Positions 43,978-52,700 of a DNA stretch of 64,000 bases are shown here, one piece after another. The position numbers were made by a program, and so were the translations under genes. The notes under the pieces are model-generated. The model was not told the DNA's origin and ran no database searches. It worked only from the letters and a program-made list of their open reading frames with translations. The stretch is from positions 620,001-684,000 of the forward strand of contig OZ257136.1 of the NCBI GenBank assembly GCA_965278995.1, read 5' to 3'. Every line of letters begins with the position of its first letter. The stretch's first letter is position 1. Source of the DNA: JADJYF01 sp965278995. Lineage in GTDB: Bacteria > Pseudomonadota > Gammaproteobacteria > Ga0077536.

Positions 43978-45381
43978 GTGATGATCACACGACGCAATCT
44001 GCTGTCGGTGCTGGGCCTCGGCTCGGTCGCTGCTGGCTTGGCCACCAGGAGTACCAAGGCGCGGTCCGTGGAGAGTGCCGCAATGGTCCCCAATCACCCA
44101 GCAGGAGCCAATCGCCAAAGTGGCGGGCATCCTTATACGCCAGTGCGCAGCTTGAATGGCTGGACCCTGCCGTACACGATAAAGGGCGGCGTGAAGGAGT
44201 TTCACTTGATCGCTGAGGAAGTCGAGCACGAATTCGCGCCCGGTAGCACGGCCAAGTGCTGGGGCTATAACGGGACCACACCGGGACCGACGATCGAGGC
44301 GGTCGAGGGCGATCGCGTGCGCATCTACGTTACCAACGGTCTCAGCGAACCCACCTCGGTGCACTGGCATGGCCTGTATCTGCCGAGCGGGATGGACGGG
44401 GTCGGCGGCCTCAACCAGCCGCACATTCAGCCCGGCGAGACCTACGCCTACGAGTTCACGCTCAAACAGCACGGCACTCACATGTATCACCCGCACGCCG
44501 ACGAGATGGTGCAATTGGCGGTCGGTATGATGGGCTTGTTCGTCATTCATCCCAGGGACGGTGAGCCTGAGAAAATCGACCGCGACTACGCGTTCCTGCT
44601 GCACAACTGGGCGCTGCATCCGGGTACTTACCGGCCGGACCCCAGCATCATGCAGGAATTCGACCTGTGGACTTTCAACAGCAAGACCTGGCCGGCGATT
44701 GATCCGATAGTCGCGCGCAGCGGCGAGCGGGTACGCATCCGCGTTGGCAATCTGTCGATGTGGAATCATCCTATCCACCTGCATGGCGTGCAATTCTGGG
44801 TGACCGGCGGCGACGGTGGGCGCTGGCCACGCTCGGCCTGGCGTACGGAGGTGACCGAGATCATCGGCGTGGGACAGGTGCGTGACTACGAGTTCATTGC
44901 AATCCCCGGCGACTGGGCTTTGCACTGCCACATGTCGCATCACACGATGGGCCCGATGGGCCACGGCATTCCGAATCCTTTGGGTGTCAATCAATCCGGC
45001 GTCGATGAAACAATCCGCGCAATGCTGCCCGGCTATATGGCGATGGGCAAGGACGGCATGACGGAGCACGGCGGGCACGTCGCCATGGGCCTGAAAGGTC
45101 CCGAGAATACGCTGCCGATGATGACCGGCGAGGGGCCATTCGGATCGGTCGAGATGGGCGGTATGTTCACTGTGGTCAAGGTGCGCGACGACCTCGTTGC
45201 CGACGACTATCGAGATCCGGGCTGGTACGCCCACCCGCCGGGGACCGTGGCGAAGCGGGTCAGCACGGACTCGAACTTCGGCAATCCTACGCGGAGGCGA
45301 CCGACTGTTGCACGCACCGCGCCGGCGCCCGCAGCGACACCGGAAATGCCGGACATGCCCGGCATGAAGCACGGCGACTGA
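43978..45381 (+). CDS. Multicopper oxidase, copy 2
   Basis: This 467-residue protein is collinear with the oxidase at 28675. It has the TAT signal MITRRNLLSVLGLGSVAA, and the copper motifs HWHG, HMYHPH, NHPIHLHG and HCHMSHH are all conserved. The protein is almost identical through the core and differs mainly near the N- and C-termini. It should be an active periplasmic Cu(I) oxidase. Its downstream cytochrome partner is broken. Confidence 0.93.
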   Translation: MMITRRNLLSVLGLGSVAAGLATRSTKARSVESAAMVPNHPAGANRQSGGHPYTPVRSLNGWTLPYTIKGGVKEFHLIAEEVEHEFAPGSTAKCWGYNGTTPGPTIEAVEGDRVRIYVTNGLSEPTSVHWHGLYLPSGMDGVGGLNQPHIQPGETYAYEFTLKQHGTHMYHPHADEMVQLAVGMMGLFVIHPRDGEPEKIDRDYAFLLHNWALHPGTYRPDPSIMQEFDLWTFNSKTWPAIDPIVARSGERVRIRVGNLSMWNHPIHLHGVQFWVTGGDGGRWPRSAWRTEVTEIIGVGQVRDYEFIAIPGDWALHCHMSHHTMGPMGHGIPNPLGVNQSGVDETIRAMLPGYMAMGKDGMTEHGGHVAMGLKGPENTLPMMTGEGPFGSVEMGGMFTVVKVRDDLVADDYRDPGWYAHPPGTVAKRVSTDSNFGNPTRRRPTVARTAPAPAATPEMPDMPGMKHGD

Positions 45382-45590
45382 TTCGCTTCCGGCAGTGACG
45401 ACTACAACGAGATGTGCACGGGCTGCCATCTCGCGCCCGGTATGGAGGAATCGGAGATGACAGCGGGGATGTATCCGGAGCCGCCGATCCTCGCCAAGGT
45501 CAAGCGGGACAATCCGGCCGAGACCTTTTGGATCATCACGCATGGCTTCAAGATGAGCGGTATGCCGGCCTGGGGTTTGACCCATGAGGA
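45382..45590 (+). pseudogene. Truncated cytochrome c, second block
   Basis: Directly after the oxidase stop the reading frame continues FASGSDDYNEMCTGCHLAPG and KMSGMPAWGLTHEDG. This corresponds to the middle of the cytochrome at 30101 (from about residue 70 to 137). The membrane anchor and the C-terminal third are missing. It is deleted at the 5' side and fused to a group II intron fragment at the 3' side. Confidence 0.88.
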
Positions 45591-45886
45591 CGGTCAAGGA
45601 CGACCTGCGGCGGCGACGCCATGACAGCTTAGCCGATCAAGGGCGATGGCTGCGTTCCGTGGTCACGGGCTATTTCGCGTACCACGCTGTGCCGACCAAC
45701 GCCCAAGCAATTGGGGCGTACCGACACCATGTCATCGAGCTGTGGCGACGTTCGTTGAAACGACGCAGCCAGAAAGACCGAATGACGTGGGCGCGGATGG
45801 ATCGGCTGGCGAACGAGTGGCTGCCTCCTCCCCATGTCCTTCATCCTTGGCCCGAAGAGCGCCTGGCCGTCAGACACCCAAGGTAG
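45591..45886 (+). pseudogene. Group II intron reverse transcriptase/maturase, C-terminal remnant
   Basis: The frame encodes QGRWLRSVVTGYFAYHAVPT, RRSQKDRMTWARMDRLANEW and HPWPEERLAVRHPR. This is the maturase (X) and C-terminal end of a bacterial group II intron-encoded protein. The reverse transcriptase core is absent. It is joined to the cytochrome remnant, so the intron lost its 5' part by deletion. Confidence 0.85.
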
Positions 45887-45918
45887 GAGCCGTATGCCTA
45901 AATCGGGCACGTACGGAT
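45887..45918 (+). ncRNA. Group II intron domain V-like hairpin
   Basis: Immediately after the maturase remnant, CCGTA/TACGG and TGCC/GGCA helices around a loop of about 6 nt, with an unpaired CG on the 3' side, reproduce the bulged-hairpin layout of domain V. This supports the 3' end of a group II intron here. The exact 3' splice end was not located. Confidence 0.65.
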
Positions 45919-46009
45919 CTGTGCGGGGGGTGCCGGGCAACCGGCATCCCTACCGCGATCGCGGTGGCTCAATTTGAAACCGGCGCCAATACGAATTGCG
46001 TGATAAAAC

Positions 46010-46031
46010 GAAGCCGCCTGAAGGTGGCTTC
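46010..46031. repeat. 9-bp inverted repeat (hairpin)
   Basis: GAAGCCGCC, TGAA, GGTGGCTTC forms a 9-bp stem with one G-T pair. There is no run of Ts after it, so it is not a clear terminator. The surrounding region 45919-46290 shows no gene. Confidence 0.4.
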
Positions 46032-46290
46032 CCGCGTATCAAATAAATACGCGCCACGCGGAGCAATGACGCGGCGTCATGATGATTGCAAACGCCCGCC
46101 GCATCGATGTTCGGTAACGTACATACATACACCTTGTTGTCGCATACAATGTAGAGGCTCGACCCGTAGGTCAGTAAAAGGGCCACTTACAGAAGGCCGA
46201 AGTTTGCGGAGTGCATTTGAACCCAATAGTACGAACACGGCGCTGTTTGCCGCCCAATTAACGTTATAAAGTCATCGAAGAGGTAATTCA

Positions 46291-46584
46291 ATGAAAAGAA
46301 TAATTCTTACGGCAGTATTTGCCGCATCACTCATCCTGTGGATAGGGGCTACCGCCCACGAAACCGACCCCGAGAAATTGGAACTCAAGGATGGTGGCAC
46401 TTTGTTTTTACATTCTGACGGCACTAGTCGGATGGTGGACGCCCATGGGAAGCAGATGGATATGGCAGACGGCATGGAGATGGAGTTGAAAGATGGCCGC
46501 GTCATATTGATGAAGAATAAAATGGTGTGGATGCGCCACGGGACGCCCGGTAAAGGTCTTGAAGGCATGATGAAGGAAATGTAA
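46291..46584 (+). CDS. copK: CopK-like periplasmic copper-binding protein, copy 2
   Basis: This 97-residue exported protein resembles the one at 24417: signal peptide (MKRIILTAVFAASLILWIGA), then LELKDGGTLFLHSDGTSRMV and a Met-rich region (KQMDMADGMEMELKDGRVIL). The ATG follows GAAGAGGTAATTC. It ends the copper gene block on this side, as the first copy does on the other. Confidence 0.8.
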   Translation: MKRIILTAVFAASLILWIGATAHETDPEKLELKDGGTLFLHSDGTSRMVDAHGKQMDMADGMEMELKDGRVILMKNKMVWMRHGTPGKGLEGMMKEM

Positions 46585-46868
46585 CTACGCACATTAGATT
46601 CCGCGCGCGCGCCGGAGTGTACATCCCTACTTGCATGCGGAACCAGTCGTGGGCCCCGATAAACTAATACGAGGAGATCCACCGGTTATGCCGGGGAGGC
46701 AGTTACCGTTTGACATATCAGGGAGTCCATCGCGGAAGGTCCAGACTGTGAGCCGCCAAAGCACACGGAATGGAGAACCGCGGTAAGCCCCATTCATAGG
46801 TAGGATCACACAATTGGCAAGCTGTGCCGTAACCGACCAAACGAGGCCGTCCTTGCGCTGAGCGGAAG
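46585..46868. other. Unassigned intergenic region
   Basis: No gene could be recognised. A minus-strand frame of 60 codons (46627-46809) exists but has no family features. The region abuts a degraded IS66 copy and is probably mobile-element debris. Confidence 0.4.
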
Positions 46869-47099
46869 TTACTGCGTAGCGAGATAGAGGTCTGAGCGCA
46901 GCGGATGGTCGGCGAACAGCGTCTTCAATCGCCGCGGAGTCAAGGCCTCGATATCCTTGTCAGGATGGATGGAGACCCGCTGCAGAACGTCGACCAGATA
47001 AGTGTATGGACTGATGCCGTGCAGCCGGCAAGTCGTGATCAGACTCTGGATGATGCCGACGTACTCGGCACCAACTTCACTCCAACAGAATAGCCACGC
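46869..47099 (-). pseudogene. IS66-family transposase (TnpC), C-terminal remnant
   Basis: The minus-strand reading gives AWLFCWSEVGAEYVGIIQSL, TCRLHGISPYTYLVDVLQRV, DIEALTPRRLKTLFADHPLR and a TAA stop, the C-terminus of IS66 TnpC. The upstream catalytic part is absent. Similarity ends where a 32-bp palindrome begins, so another element seems to have inserted in or recombined with this IS. Confidence 0.85.
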
Positions 47100-47100
47100 C

Positions 47101-47132
47101 TTCCGCTTATGCGAAGCTTCGCATAAGCGGAA
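47101..47132. repeat. Perfect 32-bp palindrome
   Basis: TTCCGCTTATGCGAAG is followed directly by its exact reverse complement. The motif TTATGCGAAG recurs at 47150-47160. It lies between an IS66 remnant and a tyrosine recombinase remnant whose coding end is about 80 bp away. A terminal or recombination site of a recombinase-based element is likely, but that is an inference. Confidence 0.8.
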
Positions 47133-47213
47133 TTATGCACAGTGCCCGGTTATGCGAAGTACCGGATCCTGGCCGCGTTATAGCTTGATGATCCGGCGTT
47201 CCGCTTCACATAA

Positions 47214-47420
47214 TCACAGCGCCCGGAGAAAACCAATCAGGCTGTCTGGTGGTCGGTACCGACACGGTGGGTATTCCGGCGCCTCGAGCCGCGCGAGCGC
47301 CCGCTCCTTCATGGCGAGGTCCGCCTCGATGTAGTGGTGCGTTGTGGCAGGGCTCTCGTGGCCGAGCCACAGCGCGATCACGCTGATGTCCACGCCGGTC
47401 GCTCTCATCGAGCGTGCCGC
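47214..47420 (-). pseudogene. Tyrosine recombinase/integrase, C-terminal remnant
   Basis: The minus strand encodes MRATGVDISVIALWLGHESP, then ATTHHYIEADLAMKERALAR and a tail ending FLRAL. It includes the catalytic H(x)xR-region tail (LGHE) and the nucleophile Tyr (HHYIEADL). The N-terminal and first catalytic parts are missing. Similar recombinases occur in multi-recombinase mobile elements with TTATGC-type repeats at their ends. Confidence 0.8.
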
Positions 47421-47429
47421 GTCAGCCGG

Positions 47430-47592
47430 CACGTCGAGCATTGCCCGTCCATCTACCACGCGAGACGTTGGTGCACGCGACGGTGTGTCGTTGCCCGGCG
47501 TGCGGCGGTGATCTGCGCAAGCTCGGCGAGGATGTCTCTGAGATCCTCGAGTACGTGCCGGCGTACTTCAAAGTGTTTAGTTATGTACGGCT
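47430..47592 (+). pseudogene. IS66-family transposase (TnpC), N-terminal zinc-finger remnant
   Basis: The plus-strand reading gives RRALPVHLPRETLVHATVCR, CPACGGDLRKLGEDVSEILE and YVPAYFKVFSYVR, the zinc-finger region near the N-terminus of IS66 TnpC. It is on the opposite strand to the C-terminal remnant at 46869. Two IS66 copies or an inversion must therefore be involved. Confidence 0.82.
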
Positions 47593-47623
47593 GTTGGCGC
47601 CGATATCGTGATGCACCGGGGTG

Positions 47624-48958
47624 CTAGCGGGAGGGCCAGCGTTCGTGCTGCTCGTCAATGAAAAAGGCGTGAGCGTGGCTTCGGCCGCCTGTATGTTCGG
47701 AGAGATGCGGATGGTCGGCGAGCAAGTCATCGTGTTGATGCGACAGCACCTCCTCGTCGTCACGAGGCCATAGGCCGCGAGCGAGCAGCGTGCCGAGCAC
47801 CGCCAATACCGCCATCACCCAAATCGCTGCCGCGATGCTCACCTTCGCCCCCAGCCAGCCAACAACGGGATAGGCAATCAGCCAGCAGGCGTGCGACAGC
47901 GAGAACTGCGCGGCGAACAAGGCAGGCCGGTCCCGCTCCGTCGAAGATCGCCTCAGCAAGCGGCCACCGGGCGTGACGACTGCCGCGTAGCTGGCACCCA
48001 GAAGCAACCAGCCCGCCAACAGCAGCGGCCATCGCAGCGTTGGTGTCAGCAGCGGCAAGGTGATGGCCAGTCCGATCAACAGGCCACAGAGCAGCGTGGC
48101 GGCGGTGAGCATTACTACGCGGTCACTGTATTCCTTGAGAACACGCGGCAACAGCAGCGCGGTCGCCATCGAGCCGCTGCCAAATGCTGCTAGCGCTAAG
48201 GCCACGGCGCTTTCAGGTCGTGAAAGTATCTCGCGGACGATGACCACGGTGTTGACAATCACCAGCGCGCTACCCGCAGCAGCCGTCAGGGTCAGCGCCA
48301 GCAGGCCGCGCAGGCGGGGCGTGGAGAGATAGATGCGCAGGCCCTGCGTAAGCTTGCGGCCAACGCTGAGTTGCGGCGCTGTTGCACGCGCGTGGGGCAA
48401 CACCACCGACAGCACCAGCAATGCCGATCCCATAAAGCCCACCGCCGTGCCCAGAAACAGGCTGTGATAGCTGACGACCAGTAACAGCATCGCCGCCAGC
48501 GCCGGACTCAACAGGTTTTCGAGGTCATAGGCGAGGCGCGAAAGTGACAGTGCGCGGGTGTAGTCTTCCTCATCCGGCAGCACTTCCGGAATGGTGGCCT
48601 GGAAAGTGGGCGTGAACGCGGCAGAGCTGCTTTGCAGCACGAAAATCAGCACATAGATTTGCCAGATTTGATCCACCCAGGGCAGCACCAGCACGACTGC
48701 GAGGCGGCTGATGTCGAGGCTCACCAGCAGCGTGCGACGCGGGAAACGATTAGCGTAAGCCCCGGCCAGCGGAGCCACCAGCACATAGGCCACCATCTTG
48801 ATAGCGAGTGCGGTGCCGAGCACCGCGCCCGCGTCTTTCCCGGCTAGATCGTAGGCCAATAGTCCGAGTGCGACTGTGGCGAGTCCTGTGCCCACCAGCG
48901 CCACCACCTGTGCAAGAAACAGGTGACGATAGGTGAGGTTCTTCAGGATGGAGAACAT
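47624..48958 (-). CDS. MFS transporter with His-rich tail
   Basis: This 444-residue major facilitator has about twelve helices and the family loop ANRFPRRTLLVSLDISRLAV between helices 2 and 3. The cytosolic C-terminus is His/Asp-rich (SHQHDDLLADHPHLSEHTGG, then SHAHAFFIDEQH), which may bind metal. It follows the remnant anchor gene by 12 bp on the same strand as czcCBA, and related MFS genes commonly end czc-type clusters. The substrate is uncertain; metal or metal-chelate export is inferred. Confidence 0.88.
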   Translation of the reverse strand: MFSILKNLTYRHLFLAQVVALVGTGLATVALGLLAYDLAGKDAGAVLGTALAIKMVAYVLVAPLAGAYANRFPRRTLLVSLDISRLAVVLVLPWVDQIWQIYVLIFVLQSSSAAFTPTFQATIPEVLPDEEDYTRALSLSRLAYDLENLLSPALAAMLLLVVSYHSLFLGTAVGFMGSALLVLSVVLPHARATAPQLSVGRKLTQGLRIYLSTPRLRGLLALTLTAAAGSALVIVNTVVIVREILSRPESAVALALAAFGSGSMATALLLPRVLKEYSDRVVMLTAATLLCGLLIGLAITLPLLTPTLRWPLLLAGWLLLGASYAAVVTPGGRLLRRSSTERDRPALFAAQFSLSHACWLIAYPVVGWLGAKVSIAAAIWVMAVLAVLGTLLARGLWPRDDEEVLSHQHDDLLADHPHLSEHTGGRSHAHAFFIDEQHERWPSR

Positions 48959-48970
48959 GGTTGCGCCAGT

Positions 48971-49323
48971 TCAGCCGGGCTGATAGAGCTTTTGGAAGTA
49001 GCCGCTAACGTTCACCGTGATGGTCACAGGCGTGCGGCCCTTGTTCTTCCAATACCAGCCTTGCGATCCCTCGAATGGCGCGGTGAAGCTGCCGTGGCCT
49101 TCGGACTTTTCGCGGTCTTTCCAATAGGTCGTGAATTTGTCGCCATCGTTCGGCTTCTCGCCGTGCATGTCGAAGTTCACCGGCCCGCCCTCGCTGACCC
49201 AGCTGAAGACGAAGGCTTCGCCCGCGCGCATCTGCGCCTTGATCTCAGCGCCCTCGTCGGCTTGCAGGGTCAGCGTCATTTCGCCGCTCTGGTAAGGCGT
49301 GCGCTGCTGGATGACGCTTGCAT
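48971..49323 (-). pseudogene. Transmembrane anchor-like protein, C-terminal remnant
   Basis: The reading IQQRTPYQSGEMTLTLQADE, then FSWVSEGGPVNFDMHGEKPN and GSQGWYWKNKGRTPVTITVN, matches the exported C-terminal domain of the 'transmembrane anchor protein' found beside hupE in czc/ncc clusters. The N-terminal membrane helix is missing. An internal ATG at 49279 could start a 102-residue product without a signal. The gene joins out of frame to a hupE fragment at about 49350. Confidence 0.75.
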
Positions 49324-49349
49324 CGGGGTCCGTTGCGGATGTGCTGGCG

Positions 49350-49557
49350 GCAGGTGGTCATAGCCCGTGACCATATGCCTGGCACCGAGATACAGGTAGG
49401 GCAGTACTTGTGCGCCCTGTGCGGTTTCGATGAAGGCACCGTCGTCCTCGGCCACGCCATGCGCGGTAGCCATGCCGCAGCACAGCAGCGTGCCGACGCC
49501 CAGCAGGCCCGGCAGCGGCCGCGTACAGGCGCGGCTCTGGTTCGGCGGTTTGCTCAT
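49350..49557 (-). pseudogene. HupE/UreJ-family protein, N-terminal remnant
   Basis: The sequence MSKPPNQSRA... with a signal-like stretch and FIETAQGAQVLPYLYLGARH, MVTGYDHL is the N-terminus of a HupE/UreJ-family membrane protein (the continuation LLFL is expected). After TGYDHL the sequence passes into the anchor gene. A deletion has fused two adjacent genes and removed most of hupE. Confidence 0.75.
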
Positions 49558-49632
49558 GGCGCGTTCTTCGGCTCTGCGGCGGGCGGAATCCCAGGGGTTT
49601 CAGTCGCGGCTTTGCCTTGCGTCGTGGCAGCC

Positions 49633-49770
49633 TCATGCGTGTGCTTTGGCGTCCTTCGTCGTTTCCTGCTTCAGCGGCGGCTGAGAGGCTTCATCGTCGT
49701 CATAGCTGTGCGCGAACGCGGGACCAGCGAACAGGGAGAGCAAAAGTGGGGCGAACAGTTTCAGTTTCAT
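49633..49770 (-). CDS. Small exported protein of czc cluster
   Basis: This 45-residue protein has a clear signal peptide (MKLKLFAPLLLSLFAGPAFA) and a short acidic/His mature part (HSYDDDEASQPPLKQE...). AAGGAG lies 8 bp before the ATG. It follows czcA by 25 bp on the same strand. No family is recognised. It may be a truncated form of a longer czc-associated periplasmic protein. Confidence 0.6.
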   Translation of the reverse strand: MKLKLFAPLLLSLFAGPAFAHSYDDDEASQPPLKQETTKDAKAHA

Positions 49771-49795
49771 TGGAAAACTCCTTGGGATGGATGAC

Positions 49796-52700
49796 TCACA
49801 GGGTCACAACAGAAATGGTTTTGCGTGCCACCAGGCGATACAGCCCCGGCAGCACGAGCAGCGTGAGCAAGGTGGAAGACAAGATACCGCCGATCACCAC
49901 TGTGGCGAGCGGCCTCTGCACCTCGCTGCCGATGCCGGTGTTGAAGGCCATCGGCACGAAACCGAGCCCCGCGACCAGGGCCGTCATCAGCACCGGACGC
50001 AGGCGCGTCATTGCACCTTCGATAATGGCTTCATCGAGACTCATGCCGTGCTGGCGCAGATCGCGGATGAAGCTGACCATCACCAGGCCATTGAGCACCG
50101 CGATACCGGATAGCGCGATAAAGCCGACGCCCGCCGAAATCGAGAGCGGAATGTCACGTAGCCACAGCGCCAGGACGCCGCCGGTGAGCGCCAGCGGCAC
50201 GCCGCTGAAGATCACGGCAGCATCGCGGACGGAGCCGAGCGCCATGTAGAGCAGGCCCGCGATCAGCAGCAGCGTTACTGGCACCACGATAGCGAGGCGT
50301 TTGCTCGCGGACTGCAACTGCTCGAAGGTGCCGCCATAGTCCAACCAGTAGCCGGACGGGAGTTCGACTTGTTCCGCCACCGCGGTCTGCACGTCTTTGA
50401 CGAAGCTGCCGAGGTCACGGCCGCGCACATTGGCGGTCACTACGACGCGGCGCTTGCCGTTTTCGCGGTTGACTTGATTGAGTCCGGAGACGAGTTCGGT
50501 TTCGACCACCTCGCCCAGCGGCACATAGCCTCCCCCCGGCAGCGGTACCGGTAGACTTGAAAGCGCCTCCGGCTTGCTGCGCAGGCGTTCTGGCAGACGT
50601 ACGATAATCTCGCTGCGGCGGTCGCCTTCGTAGAGTTGGCCAGCCACTTCACCACCGAGTGCTGTCGCCACCAAGTCCTGCACGTCAGCGACGTTCAGGC
50701 CCAGCCGCGCGAGCGTCTCGCGCTTCGGTTTGATGGTGAACACCGGCAGGCCGGTGGCCTGCTCGACAGCCACGTCGGCAGCACCCGGTACGGTGTTCAG
50801 CACTTTTCCGATCTGCGCGCCAAGTGCCACCAGCGTGTCGTGGTCATCGCCGAACACTTTCACTGCCAGTTCCGCGCGCACGCCGGCAATCAGCTCGTTG
50901 AAACGCATCTGGATCGGCTGCAAGAATTCGTATCGGTTGCCAGGGATGGGTCTGACCACTGCTTCCAGATCGGCCATCACCTGATTCTTGGACTTGCTGG
51001 GATCAGGCCATTCTTTGCGGTCTTTCAGAATGATGAAATTGTCGGCCACGCTCGGCGGTGCGGCCTCGGTCGCCACCTCGGCGGTGCCAATCTTGGCGAA
51101 CACACGCTCGACTTCCGGCAGCTGCTTGATGGCTTCCTCCAGCTGTTTCTGCTGCGAGATGGCCTGCCCCAGCGAAGTGCCGGGGATGCGCAGCGCGTGC
51201 ATGGCGATGTCGCCCTCATCGAGGTTGGGCAGAAACTCGCTGCCCATGCGCGTCACCAGAAAGCCTGAGACCACGACTAGAACACCTGCCGCGGCGAGCA
51301 ATACCCACCGCAGGCGAAGCGCAGCCGCCAGCACCGGGCGATAGACACGACTCGCGCCGCGCATCACCAGGTTCTCTTTCTCCCCCATCGGCCTACGGAA
51401 CAGCAGCGCCACAGCTGCAGGGACGAAGGTGAGCGAGAGCAGCATGGCACTCACCAAGGCCAGCACCACGGTGAAGGCCATCGGGTGGAACATCTTCCCC
51501 TCCACGCCCGTGAGGCTGAAGATGGGAAGATACACGGCCGTGATGATGAACACGCCAAACAGCGCCGGGCGGATCACTTCCTGGGTCGCCTCGAACACCA
51601 GTTGTAGACGCTCCTTGAGCGGCATCAGCGAACCGCATTCGCGCGCCTCGTGCGAGAGCCGCCGCAGGCAGTTCTCGACGATGATGACCGCGCCGTCGAC
51701 GATCAGGCCAAAGTCCAGCGCGCCCAGGCTCATGAGATTTGCACTGACCCGGTTCGCGACCATGCCGGTGACCGTCATCAGCATAGCGAGCGGGATCACC
51801 GCTGCCGTCAGCAGAGCCGCGCGTACATTGCCTAGCAGGACGAACAACACGACGACCACCAGCAACGCGCCTTCGAGCAGATTTTTCTGCACCGTGGCCA
51901 GCGTCTTGTTGACCAGCACGGTGCGGTTATAGGCAGCCGTGACGATGACGCCTTCGGGCAGGCTGGCCTTGATCGCTTCGAGCTTGTCGGCCACGCCCTG
52001 CGCCACGGTGCGGCTGTTGGCACCAATGAGCATAAAGACCGTGCTCATCACCACCTCGCGACCATTCTGCGTCGCTGCACCGCTGCGAAGTTCCTGACCC
52101 AGCGACACCGTGGCGACATCGCGCACCCGCAGCGGCACGCCGCTCTGCGTCTTCACTACCACATTGCCGAGATCATCCATGCCCTCGGCCTGGCCGGGGA
52201 TGCGCATCAGCCACTGCGCGCCGTTGCGCTCGATGAAGCCCGCACCCCGATTGCCGTTATTGGCCTTCAACGCGTTCAACACATCCTCGTGCGTTAAGCT
52301 GTAGGCCAGCAGCTTTGCAGGGTCTGGAGCGACCAGAATCTCCTTCTTGTAACCGCCAATCGGGTTGACCTCGACCACCCCCGGCACGCGCAATAACTGC
52401 GGGCGGATGATCCAGTCATGCACCGAGCGCAGGTCGGTTGGCGTCATCGCCGAGCCATCCTTGTTCTTCGCACCCGGTTCGGCATCCACGGTGAACATGA
52501 AGATTTCGCCGAGTCCCGTGGCAATCGGCCCCATGGTCGGTTCAAGCCCCTCAGGTAACTTGCTACGAGCAGCATTCATTCGCTCCGCGACTTGCTGGCG
52601 GGCGAAGTAGATGTCGGTACCGTCCTCGAATATCACCGTCACCTGCGCCAACCCATAACGCGCCAGCGAACGCGTGTAGCTGAGCTTGGGCAGACCCGAC

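Noticed and set aside
43120..45597. 825-codon open frame on the minus strand across the second TolC and oxidase genes
   Set aside because: It is a shadow produced by GC-rich codon bias opposite two clearly conserved genes. The translation has no family features and is low in hydrophobic residues. An equivalent shorter frame occurs opposite the first copy.
46627..46809. 60-codon minus-strand frame between copK and the IS66 remnant
   Set aside because: No ribosome site, motif or recognised family. It is likely mobile-element debris.
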